A stretch of 64,000 nucleotides of DNA from a bacterium. Its GTDB lineage: Bacteria; Arandabacterota; Arandabacteria; Arandabacterales; Arandabacteraceae. Where the stretch lies: positions 46,352-110,351 of the forward strand of contig JAOZOU010000005.1 in the NCBI GenBank assembly GCA_029933125.1. Direction: 5' to 3'. Every line of letters starts with the position of its first letter. Position 1 is the stretch's first letter. This document shows, in pieces, positions 48,329 to 57,160 of this stretch. The notes under the pieces are model-generated. The model had not been told where the DNA came from, searched no databases, and was given only the letters and a program-made list of their open reading frames with translations. Made by a program: the position numbers and the translations under genes.

Positions 48329-48357
48329 TTGACTGGACGGCCTCATTATGATATAAT
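48329..48357 (+). promoter_or_regulatory. Sigma-70-type promoter for the carboxypeptidase gene
   Basis: TTGACT (48329-48334) and an exact TATAAT (48352-48357) with 17-base spacing, 69 bases before the ATG at 48426. Confidence 0.75.
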
Positions 48358-48369
48358 GCTTTTGTGGTG

Positions 48370-48387
48370 GGCAGCCTGCGGGCTGCC
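48370..48387 (+). other. Stem-loop in the 5' leader of the carboxypeptidase mRNA
   Basis: GGCAGCC, a TGCG loop and GGCTGCC form a 7-base-pair GC-rich hairpin a few bases after the expected transcription start. It may protect the 5' end of the message; no T-run follows, so it is not a terminator. Confidence 0.45.
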
Positions 48388-48425
48388 TATTGCTTTAGGA
48401 TATAGAACCAGAGGAGGCAACAAAG

Positions 48426-50639
48426 ATGCGTCGCACCATTGCTTTGACCATTGTTTTAGGTTTGATGCTAATCTCATCGGCTTTTGCCGGAAAGGCTCTC
48501 GTACGTGTCTTTTTTGAGAGTCCGCAGCATATGAGGGAGGTCCTCCAGCAATTTGACGACGTCGCTGGCTGGGGTGGAAAGCGCTATGCAGACATAGTTG
48601 TTTCTTTCGAAAAACTTGATGAACTCAATGCAATAGCTCCCAACAATGAAACTCTCATTCCCGATGTCGATCGCTATATCCACGAGAGGGGTGTACTTGG
48701 TGTTGGTAGTGCTTATCATACGCAGGAAGAAGCCTATGCTGAGATGGATAGTGTTGCCACAGCTCATCCCGACATCTGCCAGCTTCAATCAATCGGCTTA
48801 AGCATCGAAGGTCGAGACATCTGGGCACTCAAGATATCGGACAATGTAACGGTCACTGAGGACGAACCACGTGTGCTTTACCTCGGGTGCCATCATGCCC
48901 GGGAGATCATAACAATCGAAATTCCCCTTTACATTATGCACTACCTTGTTGACAACTACGGGGCAGATAGTCTTGCAACTTTTCTGGTCGACAATCGCGA
49001 GATATGGATTGTTCCCATCTTGAACCCTGACGGTAGGGAGTATGTTGAGAATGTTGGTGACTGGCGCAAGAACCGTCGTGACAATGGTGACGGTACCTAT
49101 GGTGTCGACTTGAATCGCAACTATGCCTATATGTGGGGCTATGACGATGTAGGATCGAGTCCAAATCCAGGGAGAGAAACCTACCGTGGAACAGGTGCTT
49201 TTTCTGAGCCCGAGACCCAGGCTATAAGAGATCTTATGATCAACTACCAATTCGCGACCTGCATCTCCTATCACAGCCATGGTCGATTGATCCTCTATCC
49301 ATGGGGCTATGTCCCTTCGCTTTGCCCTGATGATGACATCTACTACGCACTCTGTGACAGCATGGCCAGTCTCAACGGCTACACTTTTGGGCCTGCAGCG
49401 ACAACGATCTATCCGACCAACGGTGATAGTGATGACTGGATGTACGGAGAGCAGGTAATAAAGGATAAAGTGCTTTCAATGACCTTTGAGGTCGGAAGCG
49501 AATTCTATCCACCCGAATCAGACATAATACCACTTTGTGAGGAGAATCTTGCACCAAGTTTGCTGGCAGCTGAGTTTGCTGGAAATCTCCGAAGGATTCT
49601 TGCCCCTGTGCCACCAGTGATAACCTCTATGGCAGATGATGACGATGGCAATTTCACGGTTGCCTGGACGCCTGATCTTTCTGATAGTGTGAATCTGCCT
49701 GTTGCTTATGCTCTCATGGAGAGAACCGGTCTCCAGCGGGTCTTGGATGATGTTGAGTCAGGTGACATTTACTGGAATCGCTCAAAGTTTAAGCTGAGCA
49801 CATCGCGTGCCTGGAGCGGAACGCAGAGCTTTTACGGAGGTTATACAGACAGCCGTGATGCGAAGCTCACATCACTTGTGGGCCTTGATGTCTCCGTGGA
49901 TGACACTCTCTTCTTCTACACCTGGTACGACATTGAGGAGGACTGGGACTATGCCTATGTTGAGGTTTCAACTGACGGAGGGGCTCACTTCCACTCAATT
50001 CCTGGTAACATCACGACAACATCAAATCCCAATGGTAACAATCTGGGTTATGGGATTACGGGCTCTTCAGGTGGCTGGGTGCGGGCGGTTTTCCCGCTAA
50101 CGAGTTTTGCTGACTCAACTATCCTTATAAGATTCCGCTACAAAACCGACTCCTATTATCTTGAGGAAGGTATATATATCGACGATATCTTTCCTGTTGA
50201 GACTTTTGATTCATCATTTGTCATAAGTGATGCCATAACTGAAACCCACTATGATCTCTCAAGGCCTGCTGGGACTTACTACTACGAGGTAAGAGCCAAG
50301 GATTCCGACGGTCAGTGGGGCTACTGGAGCCAGCGTGAATCAATCAATGTGACAGGCGCTGGGATTACTCCTCGGGAGAAGCCAGATGTGATTGCCTTCA
50401 CTAATCCTGTCTCAAGAGGTTCGAGCCTCAGGCTTGCTGGGTTACCAGAGAAAGCCTTAAACCTATATGTGGTCGATATCAGAGGGAGATTGGTACGTAG
50501 GATAGGGGTCAGCCCATCTGGATCAGGAGAATGGGATCTTACCGATGATAAGGGATGTGAGGTAGCGCCCGGAATCTACTTCATAAAGTTAGACCCCGGA
50601 ACCAATTCCAGGGTCTTCAAAGTTGTTGTCCTAAAGTAA
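48426..50639 (+). CDS. Secreted zinc carboxypeptidase (M14) with sorting tail
   Basis: A 737-residue exported metallopeptidase. The signal peptide is RRTIALTIVLGLMLISSAFA. The M14 catalytic domain has the zinc motif GCHHAREIITIE (His-x2-Glu), WIVPILNPDGREY, KNRRDNGDGTYGVDLNRNYAY, the third ligand in CISYHSHGRLILYPWG, and the catalytic Glu in MTFEVGSEFYPP, so it is probably active. It is followed by a beta-sandwich MAM-like segment and a terminal sorting domain (FTNPVSRGSSLRL, LYVVDIRGRLVRRI, PGIYFIKLDPG). It degrades extracellular peptides. It has its own promoter and a hairpin in the leader, and converges on the receiver gene. Confidence 0.93.
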   Translation: MRRTIALTIVLGLMLISSAFAGKALVRVFFESPQHMREVLQQFDDVAGWGGKRYADIVVSFEKLDELNAIAPNNETLIPDVDRYIHERGVLGVGSAYHTQEEAYAEMDSVATAHPDICQLQSIGLSIEGRDIWALKISDNVTVTEDEPRVLYLGCHHAREIITIEIPLYIMHYLVDNYGADSLATFLVDNREIWIVPILNPDGREYVENVGDWRKNRRDNGDGTYGVDLNRNYAYMWGYDDVGSSPNPGRETYRGTGAFSEPETQAIRDLMINYQFATCISYHSHGRLILYPWGYVPSLCPDDDIYYALCDSMASLNGYTFGPAATTIYPTNGDSDDWMYGEQVIKDKVLSMTFEVGSEFYPPESDIIPLCEENLAPSLLAAEFAGNLRRILAPVPPVITSMADDDDGNFTVAWTPDLSDSVNLPVAYALMERTGLQRVLDDVESGDIYWNRSKFKLSTSRAWSGTQSFYGGYTDSRDAKLTSLVGLDVSVDDTLFFYTWYDIEEDWDYAYVEVSTDGGAHFHSIPGNITTTSNPNGNNLGYGITGSSGGWVRAVFPLTSFADSTILIRFRYKTDSYYLEEGIYIDDIFPVETFDSSFVISDAITETHYDLSRPAGTYYYEVRAKDSDGQWGYWSQRESINVTGAGITPREKPDVIAFTNPVSRGSSLRLAGLPEKALNLYVVDIRGRLVRRIGVSPSGSGEWDLTDDKGCEVAPGIYFIKLDPGTNSRVFKVVVLK

Positions 50640-50646
50640 GTGAAAA

Positions 50647-51033
50647 TCAGCCGAGGACCTCTTTAACGGCCTGGCGAAGTTTTGCTGCATCAATAGGTTT
50701 CTCGATATAGGCATTGGGACGCTCGCCCATATAGGCCCTCATCTCTTCACCTGAGAAGCCAAGGCCAATCTTCTCTTTGATCCCGGTAAGCATTATCACG
50801 GGTATGGATTTAAGGTTGTCGTCTTTCTTCATTGCCTCGAAGACCTGAAATCCATCCAGCCCCGGCATCTGGACGTCAAGCACAACAAGATCAGGTTTCT
50901 CCTGTTTCATTGCTGCAAGACCTGAATTGCCGTCCGATGCCGAGACGACTTTATAGCCCTCGCCTTCGAGGATCTCTGTGACGAAGTCAACAGCGTCGGG
51001 TTCATCATCGACTACGAGAATCGTCTTAGGCAT
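50647..51033 (-). CDS. Single-domain response regulator (CheY-like receiver)
   Basis: A 128-residue receiver with no output domain. It keeps all phosphorylation residues: the acidic pair in TILVVDDEPDAVDF, the phospho-accepting Asp in LVVLDVQMPGLDGFQV, the Thr in IMLTGIKEK and the Lys in AYIEKPIDAAKL. An insert (GLGFSGEEMRAYMGERPN) between the Thr and Lys motifs is typical of a subgroup found next to sensor kinases. Its partner may be the FHA-GAF histidine kinase about 0.8 kb away on the other strand. It probably relays phosphate to another protein. Confidence 0.93.
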   Translation of the reverse strand: MPKTILVVDDEPDAVDFVTEILEGEGYKVVSASDGNSGLAAMKQEKPDLVVLDVQMPGLDGFQVFEAMKKDDNLKSIPVIMLTGIKEKIGLGFSGEEMRAYMGERPNAYIEKPIDAAKLRQAVKEVLG

Positions 51034-51278
51034 TGTACATCCTCCTCAGGTATCTGCTGTTCAAACATTATCAACACGCCAAGATCCTTGGCTTGAAGGC
51101 ATCCTCCAACTGGCTCCACCATTTTCTTATTTGATCGTGCGATTGTCAATACAATAGTTCACCATTTGAATTAGCATTGGTAGTGTATGGCCTGAAGGAA
51201 TCGCTTGTGCGGTGTCATGCCCCTTGAAACTTAGGTCACAAAGGTCTATGCTTTTCTTAATTTCAACAAGGAGGCCTT

Positions 51279-51797
51279 ATGATGCGCACAGCTGCAATTC
51301 TCATAGGCATCCTTACACTTGCCATGTTCATAGTCTGCTCTACTGAGGGGGTCGAGAGATCACCCAATGGTATCGCCTTGCCGCAGGATTTTGCCAGCTG
51401 GCAGCTCGTAGCTCCTTCCTATAGAACGGATAATGGTACAATAAGGACAATTCTGGGAAATAAAGCAGCACAAGAGGCAATTCTTAGCGGGAAGGTCAAT
51501 CCGTGGCCCGATGGGGTAATCCTCGCCAAGATTGTCTGGAAGGCTCAGGTCAGCCCTGACTGGCAGGGCGCCATAATACCAACAGATTTCGTGCATGTCG
51601 AATTCATGGTCAAGGATTCTAAGCTTTATCGAGAAACCGGAGGTTGGGACTTTGCCGGATGGGTTGGCAAGGATCTTGAGCCTTATGGCAAGGATCGGAG
51701 CTTCGTTGAGGAATGCTTCGCCTGCCATCAGCCAGTAAAATCCAGAGACTACGTCTTTACGAAGCCGGCTTTTCTCCCGAAAATCGAGACAAAGTAG
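51279..51797 (+). CDS. Cytochrome P460-like haem protein
   Basis: A 172-residue exported protein with an N-terminal hydrophobic signal (AILIGILTLAMFIVC; the Cys may also be a lipidation site). The body matches the cytochrome P460 family: GIALPQDFASWQLVAPSYR, ILAKIVWKAQ, FVHVEFMVKDSKLY and a C-terminal haem-binding CFACHQPVKSRDYVF with CxxCH. Relatives oxidise hydroxylamine or detoxify nitric oxide, or are simple electron carriers. The ATG has AAGGAGG seven bases before it. It is followed 26 bases later by a sensor kinase and may be part of its signal input. Confidence 0.88.
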   Translation: MMRTAAILIGILTLAMFIVCSTEGVERSPNGIALPQDFASWQLVAPSYRTDNGTIRTILGNKAAQEAILSGKVNPWPDGVILAKIVWKAQVSPDWQGAIIPTDFVHVEFMVKDSKLYRETGGWDFAGWVGKDLEPYGKDRSFVEECFACHQPVKSRDYVFTKPAFLPKIETK

Positions 51798-51823
51798 ATG
51801 GTCGCATTAACGGAGGATCACAG

Positions 51824-53392
51824 TTGGCGAAGATAGTTGTTAGCCTAGCTGGCAAGATAGTTGAGACCGTCACACTCGGTGAGGGCAATCTCGTTGTTGG
51901 AAGATCACCATCATGTGACATCCATCTTGATGACAAGACTGTTTCGCGTCGCCATGCGAGCATAAGAGTCTCGAGGGATGGCATAACCGTCGAAGATCTC
52001 AATTCACGCAATGGCACTTTCATCTCTGGCAACAGAGTGAGTCATCATGTTGTTTCACCTGGCGATGTGATCACTGTTGGCCCTTTTTCCATAAGTTTTG
52101 AGGACCTTCCTGCTTCGAGAGAGGCGACAGCTCAAGATACCTCGGGTCAGACAGTTGTGAATACCCTTGATGCAATCACAGTGAGTAAGGCAGAGGATGT
52201 AAAGGAAGGCGTGGTAAGTACAGAGGCTGCCTCAAGGCGGCTGAGTGCTATCTATGATCTTAGCCAGCGTCTCAGTGGAAGGCTTGATACTAACGATGTC
52301 GCGGAGGCATTTCTCGATACGATCTTTGAGGTTTTCCCGAAGATCGACAGATGTTTGATTTTCGTTGAGGATAGGTTCGCTCATGAACTAAGCCCGATTG
52401 CCGTGAGGCCAACTTCGGCCTCGGGTGAGGTGAAGGTATCGCGTACTGTTATCAAGACAATAATGGAAGAAAAGCGGGCTGTCCTCTGCACGGATACCCT
52501 GAGCGATGAGCGTTTCAAACATGCTGTGAGTTTACAGGACTTGCGTATCAGGGCGATCATGTGTGCCCCTCTGCTAATCGGTGAGCGTGTGATTGGTATG
52601 GTCGAACTTGATTCGGAGAGGGGAATGGTTCTTGACGAAGATGATCTGAGATTGCTTGTCGGACTTGCCTCTCAAGTGAGCATTGCACTTGACAACGCAA
52701 TGCTCTTTATGGAGCTGGAGCAGTCGCGACGCCTTGCAGCAATCGGACAAACAATCGCCAGTGTTGCCCACTGTGTCAAGAATGTACTCAACGGCATCGA
52801 AGGAGGGCTTTTCATTGCCAAGCGGGGACTTGAAGCCAATCTCGAGGAGAAGATTGCAAAAGGATGGGACATGCTTGAGCGCAATGCCTCTTTCCTCAAG
52901 ACACTTGTGCTTGATATGCTTGACTATTCAAAGCAACGCCCGCCTCAATATGAGAATGTCAACTTTGAGAAGCTCATCATCGAGATAAGGGATTTTGTCA
53001 GTGGCAGAGCTGATAAGGGAGGAATCCTGCTCAAGGTTGAAGTGGATTCAACCATAGGTGAGGTCAGGGTCGATCCGACTCGTATGAAGCGTGCGCTTCT
53101 CAACATAGTTGCCAATGCTATTGAAGCTACAGACGAAGGGGGTGCGGTTTCAATACGAGCCTCCAAGTGCGGTGACAGCATCGAAATTTGTATCACAGAT
53201 ACAGGCAAGGGTATACCTGAGGATAAGCTTGAGACCATTTTTGAGCCTTTCTTTTCAACAAAAGGAAACAAAGGAACAGGTTTGGGACTTGCTGTTACCA
53301 GGAAAATAATTGAGGAACACAGGGGAAGCATAGAGGTTGCATCTCAGGTGGGCCAGGGAACGACTTTCACGATTCTGCTTCCAATTGGGTAG
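51824..53392 (+). CDS. FHA-GAF sensor histidine kinase
   Basis: A 522-residue cytoplasmic kinase. Residues ~1-95 form an FHA phosphothreonine-binding domain (LVVGRSPSCDIHLDD, VSRRHASI, LNSRNGTFISGN). Residues ~150-300 form a GAF domain. The dimerisation helix has RLAAIGQTIASVAHCVKNVLNGIEG with the likely phospho-accepting His. The HATPase domain has NIVANAIEATD (N box), ITDTGKGIPED (G1) and GTGLGLAVTRKI (G2). The combination suggests it reads a Ser/Thr-phosphorylated partner. I choose the TTG at 51824 because GGAGGATC lies five bases before it; an earlier start would overlap the P460 gene. The CheY-like protein nearby is a likely partner. Confidence 0.88.
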   Translation: MAKIVVSLAGKIVETVTLGEGNLVVGRSPSCDIHLDDKTVSRRHASIRVSRDGITVEDLNSRNGTFISGNRVSHHVVSPGDVITVGPFSISFEDLPASREATAQDTSGQTVVNTLDAITVSKAEDVKEGVVSTEAASRRLSAIYDLSQRLSGRLDTNDVAEAFLDTIFEVFPKIDRCLIFVEDRFAHELSPIAVRPTSASGEVKVSRTVIKTIMEEKRAVLCTDTLSDERFKHAVSLQDLRIRAIMCAPLLIGERVIGMVELDSERGMVLDEDDLRLLVGLASQVSIALDNAMLFMELEQSRRLAAIGQTIASVAHCVKNVLNGIEGGLFIAKRGLEANLEEKIAKGWDMLERNASFLKTLVLDMLDYSKQRPPQYENVNFEKLIIEIRDFVSGRADKGGILLKVEVDSTIGEVRVDPTRMKRALLNIVANAIEATDEGGAVSIRASKCGDSIEICITDTGKGIPEDKLETIFEPFFSTKGNKGTGLGLAVTRKIIEEHRGSIEVASQVGQGTTFTILLPIG

Positions 53393-53396
53393 GTTG

Positions 53397-55082
53397 TCAC
53401 TCAGCCTTATTGACTTCAACAGGAGGCATTATCCTGTAGATGGCTGATTGCCAGCTTTGTGATCTGTAGGCAACAGGATACCCCTTTTGTTGGAGAATCT
53501 GGGATGCTTTGGGCTTGCGTGCTACAATATAGATATGGTTGCCGAGATTGCTAAGATACTGCCAATCCTCAGTGCTGAGGCATCCTGATTCATAGAGGGA
53601 ACTTGCAATCCTGATTCTTCTTTCAATCTCCTCGCGGCTGTAGCCACTCTGGCTGATTAGTATCATCTTGATATTGCCATAGCCCTTGCGCTGCTTCCGC
53701 TCCGTTGCGGAATAAGGGATGAGGATTTGTCGTTGCCCGAGCACGGGGATTTCAAGCTCCGTATCGATGAATATGGCATCGAGGGGCGTTTGGTTGCGGA
53801 TCCAATCGTAGAGATCTTGCTCCCCCGATCTGGTCTTAAGCACCATACCTTCTTCGAAAAAGGTGTTGGGCACTCTCTGGCCGACCGAGCTTCTGAGCCA
53901 CAGTATTCGAAAAGTTGGTAAGAGGAATAGCATGAGAATGAAAAATGCTGCCAACCTCCCGAATCTCTTCTGGAAGCAACATAGAATCGGACCTCCCAGG
54001 ATACCCAGAGTGGTGCTCGAAAGAAGCAGGAACTTATATTCGTTGTTGAAGGTAAGATGGATCGAAAGATATGCAGCAAGTGTGGAGATCACGGGAACGC
54101 TGATCACTAGAAGAGCTATTCTTCTCACCGTGGAAAGCAAGCACCTGAGGACGATCAGAAACAAAACCAGGATCGGTAGATTCACAATGAAATAGTTGAT
54201 GATGTTCTGCTTTAGATAGGTCTTATCAAGAATCATTGCATGCGCGGCAGATCCAGCAATGGATTTTAGATATGGGATCAGGATAGCTACTACGCCGAAA
54301 AAAGCAAGCCACATGACTGCCGTTCGCACGAAGTAGGCCATGTTGCTTCTTGAGACGAGCCAGGAGACTGGGAAGCCGAGAAGAATTGAAGCTGCGATAC
54401 CAGGTAGGAAAGCAGGGTAGAGAAATCCGGTTAGGGCTATGCCTGCAGCGACAACTAGGAAGGGCTTCCTGGGATTCGCATGGCTGTAATAGAGCAACGC
54501 CCCATAGATGGTAAGAAACCATCCAATGAGTCCAAGGGGAAGGGCATTGATAGTTATGAATTTATCAATAAGTGGTATACCTCGAATCTCCGGTTGTACT
54601 CTTGCATGGACCAGCCTTACCATCTCAACTATAAAAGGTGTAAATGCATAGATTGCAAATATCGCAGAGAGAAGATTAGTTCTCTCGTCATTCACAAGCA
54701 CTTGGGATATCTTCACAACGAGCAGGATCACCAGAATCGAGGAGATCATATTAAGTGCAGGTATTGCCAAGAATGGTGTAACATCGAAGATCTTGCAGAT
54801 TGCTGCAGCCAGAAGATGGGGTACCCACGGATAGTGGAGACTCTTTCCAGCCACAAGGGGATCTGGTGGGGGGATCCTGCCATTGACGATCTGATAGACT
54901 ATACTGCCATGCATGAAACTGTGGAATGAGAATATTCGAAAGCCTGGGTTAACCAGATAGGTCAATATTACCGGTGCCAAACCCCAGAGGATTACCCAGA
55001 GCTTGCGAATAGGGCGCAGGATGATGTTGGCAATGAGAATGGCTGTTGCTATGCTGTACAAGAGAACGACGAGTAAAATCAT
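53397..55082 (-). CDS. Polytopic membrane protein, GT-C-like
   Basis: A 561-residue protein with about 12 hydrophobic segments and a soluble C-terminal part of ~120 residues. The first loop after two helices contains NGRIPPPDPLVAGKSLHYPWVPHLLAA, similar in style to acceptor loops of GT-C transferases and to a DUF2298-like membrane group. A tail with DWIRNQTPLDAIFIDTELEIPVLGQR resembles those of the PMT-like proteins in the first part of the window. I cannot name the family with confidence; membrane glycosyltransferase is the best guess. It converges on the histidine kinase gene with a 4-base gap. Confidence 0.65.
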   Translation of the reverse strand: MILLVVLLYSIATAILIANIILRPIRKLWVILWGLAPVILTYLVNPGFRIFSFHSFMHGSIVYQIVNGRIPPPDPLVAGKSLHYPWVPHLLAAAICKIFDVTPFLAIPALNMISSILVILLVVKISQVLVNDERTNLLSAIFAIYAFTPFIVEMVRLVHARVQPEIRGIPLIDKFITINALPLGLIGWFLTIYGALLYYSHANPRKPFLVVAAGIALTGFLYPAFLPGIAASILLGFPVSWLVSRSNMAYFVRTAVMWLAFFGVVAILIPYLKSIAGSAAHAMILDKTYLKQNIINYFIVNLPILVLFLIVLRCLLSTVRRIALLVISVPVISTLAAYLSIHLTFNNEYKFLLLSSTTLGILGGPILCCFQKRFGRLAAFFILMLFLLPTFRILWLRSSVGQRVPNTFFEEGMVLKTRSGEQDLYDWIRNQTPLDAIFIDTELEIPVLGQRQILIPYSATERKQRKGYGNIKMILISQSGYSREEIERRIRIASSLYESGCLSTEDWQYLSNLGNHIYIVARKPKASQILQQKGYPVAYRSQSWQSAIYRIMPPVEVNKAE

Positions 55083-55321
55083 ATGAGGGATAGTCCTGTT
55101 GAGCGCAATCCCGTTGTGCCATCTGCCAGCATGGATTCTATACCTGCAGCATCAAGCTGGGCAAGAGAAAAGCTTTGCGCCTTTTTCCTTTCGTGAAGTG
55201 TTTTGCTTTCGGGCTCTGAGACGTGCTTTTTCGAAACTCACCCTCAAGAGATTGCCCAGGAGGAGTTAGGCACGATCGGTGGGTTAAATCGCCGCAGTGG
55301 CAACGCCTTGGAGAAGTACTT

Positions 55322-55352
55322 GGTGCCGCCCACCATGATTGCAGGCGGCACC
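55322..55352. repeat. Inverted repeat in the gap between the membrane protein and pseudogene
   Basis: GGTGCCGCC (55322-55330) and its exact complement (55344-55352) around a 13-base loop. It lies 26 bases beyond the stop of the minus-strand pseudogene and may be its former terminator, although no T-run follows. The rest of the gap 55083-55377 holds nothing I can support. Confidence 0.4.
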
Positions 55353-55377
55353 CTATCATATCCCTGTCTCATGTCTT

Positions 55378-55970
55378 CTATCTGTAGAGTGCCTTAATGG
55401 TGCCCCAGGTACTCGGATCTGTTGAAGTCGGTCCATCTACATATATCTCGATGTCGAGATAGTCAAAAGTGCTTTCGCTGGAAGCAGCGACGCCGAGGAC
55501 GTTCCAGCCTGAATGCCAGCCGGTTCCGGGCCAAACCCACATCGAGCCCTGCCACCACGGACAGGTTGGGGCACTTCCACTAGAGCCAAACCAGTTACCA
55601 TTCATGTAGAGACGGCAGTTCTGAGTCTCTCTTACATCGACATAGAGATCAGTAACCCCATCTGGTAGCTGGAACCAGACGCGCAAAGCTATCGTACCGT
55701 CAGTGCGGCTGCTCCACGCTGTTTCGACCGGCCCAACGTCGCATTCGGCGGAGGCGGTACCAAACGCGACTTTACCGATCAACCAGTCTCAGTCATCGAA
55801 GTCGGGTGCGAAGACTTCAGACGGCACTTCATTTACTCCAACCTGGAAGAATTCATAGGTAGCTGTTGCTGTCCCGAACGGAACAATCACAACGCTACCT
55901 GAGGCCAAACCCATGCTTGCTGCCGCAGTTAGAATGACTACACACCCAGGGAAAGAAAAACCGCTCTCAA
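55378..55970 (-). pseudogene. Exported protein gene broken by a frameshift and an in-frame TGA
   Basis: Reading the minus strand from a TTG at 55970 behind a perfect AAAGGAGG site gives RAVFLSLGV, the start of a signal peptide. The rest of it (VILTAAASMGLASGSVV) continues only in another frame. A two-base GT expansion in GGTGTGTAG (around 55940) would explain the shift. The second frame runs VPFGTATATYEFFQVG to APDFDD, meets a TGA (near 55787), and continues as DWLIGKVAFGTA. The protein then goes on for 130 residues with a beta-rich body and a final STWGTIKALYR. Restored length would be ~195 residues. I do not recognise a family. Two independent lesions make decay more likely than programmed recoding. 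Confidence 0.7.
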
Positions 55971-56117
55971 CTCAACCTCCTTTCTGTGAGCGCCGACCCG
56001 AGCTACGTCATAACGTTGGACATGTATTATATCATAACAAAGAAAGCGTGGCCACTTCTCCAGGGGTGAGAGCAGTGTACCATAGAGTTCGCAGATTTGG
56101 GTTTGAAGGGGAGGGAA

Positions 56118-56165
56118 ATGGGGGTGTCCTCCCCAGAAAAAACCTAAACGAGGAGACACCCCCAT
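56118..56165. repeat. Inverted repeat at the left edge of the transposase remnant
   Basis: ATGGGGGTGTC (56118-56128) and its exact complement GACACCCCCAT (56155-56165) flank a 26-base loop. The right arm contains the ATG of the broken transposase frame. It may be a relic of an insertion-sequence end or a hairpin that blocks translation. A matching right end was not found. The 55981-56117 stretch holds nothing else I can support. Confidence 0.45.
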
Positions 56166-56760
56166 GAAAGAACTCTACCTGGGTGATAGAGACATTGATG
56201 AGGTTTAGCAAGGGTTTAATCGACCGTGGTGGCAACAGGCAGACGGTGATGTGCGTATGTTGCTGAAGGGGATGCTTGAGCGATACGGTTATGAGGACTT
56301 GGTTTGGCAGACCTGCCTGTGCGTCGCGCGCAGAGAGGAGCTGATGCGAGTGCTTGGGATGATCTATGCGCGGGTAACGCGTCAGTTGTGCTGGGTGCGT
56401 AGGATGTGGAACGTTCTGGGGGAAGGTGCGTAAGGTGGACCATGAAGGCGTTAGATGGGGACTCATGGCGATGTATGAAGCCCGGAGCGGCAAGAGTGCT
56501 TTGGAAGCCGATCTTAGGTGGGCGAAGAGGCGGAGCGGGAAATATCCCCGAGCTGTAAGGAGTGTGGAGAGGTATCTTGAGGAGTCGCTGGATCTGTTTC
56601 TCTGCCCTGCCCATCACAAGGTGCTATATAAGGGGTGCGAACCCTATTGAGCGGTCGTTCAGGGAGATGAGGAAAGGAACAATACCCATAACTACATTCA
56701 TCAATCGTGACAGTTGTGACCGGACCATCTTCGGAGTGATATCTAAGTCGAATATGCAAT
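56164..56760 (+). pseudogene. Degenerate IS256-family transposase remnant
   Basis: Pieces of a mutator-type (IS256) transposase are spread over three frames. One begins MKELYLGDRDIDEV, stops at a TAG (56206), and continues with WWQQADGDVRMLLKGMLE and TRQLCWVRRMWNVLG. A second (from 56426) has VDHEGVRWGLMAMYEA and SGKYPRAVRSVERYLEESLD. A third has GANPIERSFREMRKGTIP and DRTIFGVIS. The NPIERSFRE and KYPRAVR.ERDLE-like motifs are typical of the C-terminal half of this family. Part of the catalytic core appears deleted between the N-terminal and central pieces. The element is dead, and it marks a mobile-element scar just upstream of the CRISPR-Cas operon. Confidence 0.7.
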
Positions 56761-57051
56761 GGAGGAGATCACCCTCAAAGAATTCGCAAACGAACCTTGA
56801 TGCTACCGTAGAGGTCTACAGGTTGAACTGTGATGCGCGGTGTGATAGACTTTTCATGGCGAACTGAAGCACAGTTATCGACCGAGGGCAACGAGCCTTG
56901 CATCAAGCCAACTGAGGGTGCGAGATTGCGAATCACCATCACAATCACGCTGCGATAGTTTCTCGACAAGAACCGTTGGCGGCTTCTGGACTACCTCAAG
57001 CGTTGGTAGCTCCATCAACAGCGGGTACTTGGCTCAACAGGGAATAAGAAA
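56761..57051. other. Gap between the transposase scar and the cas operon
   Basis: About 290 bases with stop codons in all frames at short intervals. Some of it may be further insertion-sequence debris. I see no convincing promoter hexamers for the cas operon, although one must lie here or be weak. Confidence 0.4.
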
Positions 57052-57156
57052 ATGAAGCCAATTCACACATCTCTTGAGAAGTTCAAATTTCGCGAAGATC
57101 AAGAGCCCGGCGATGAATTCAACAAAATTCGGATAAGCAAATCCGAAAGGAGGTGA
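57052..57156 (+). CDS. Possible 34-residue upstream peptide coupled to cas8e
   Basis: A short frame, MKPIHTSLEKFKFRED to KIRISKSERR, whose last two Arg codons (AGG AGG) form the core of the cas8e ribosome-binding site and whose TGA ends four bases before the cas8e GTG. This geometry would couple translation. It has only a weak site of its own (GGAATAAG). It is too short to separate from chance. Confidence 0.3.
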   Translation: MKPIHTSLEKFKFREDQEPGDEFNKIRISKSERR

Positions 57157-57160
57157 TCCT

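Noticed and set aside
55378..55970. Selenocysteine at the in-frame TGA of the exported-protein pseudogene
   Set aside because: A separate frameshift lies upstream in the same gene, no SECIS-like hairpin was recognised after the TGA, and the position is not a redox motif.
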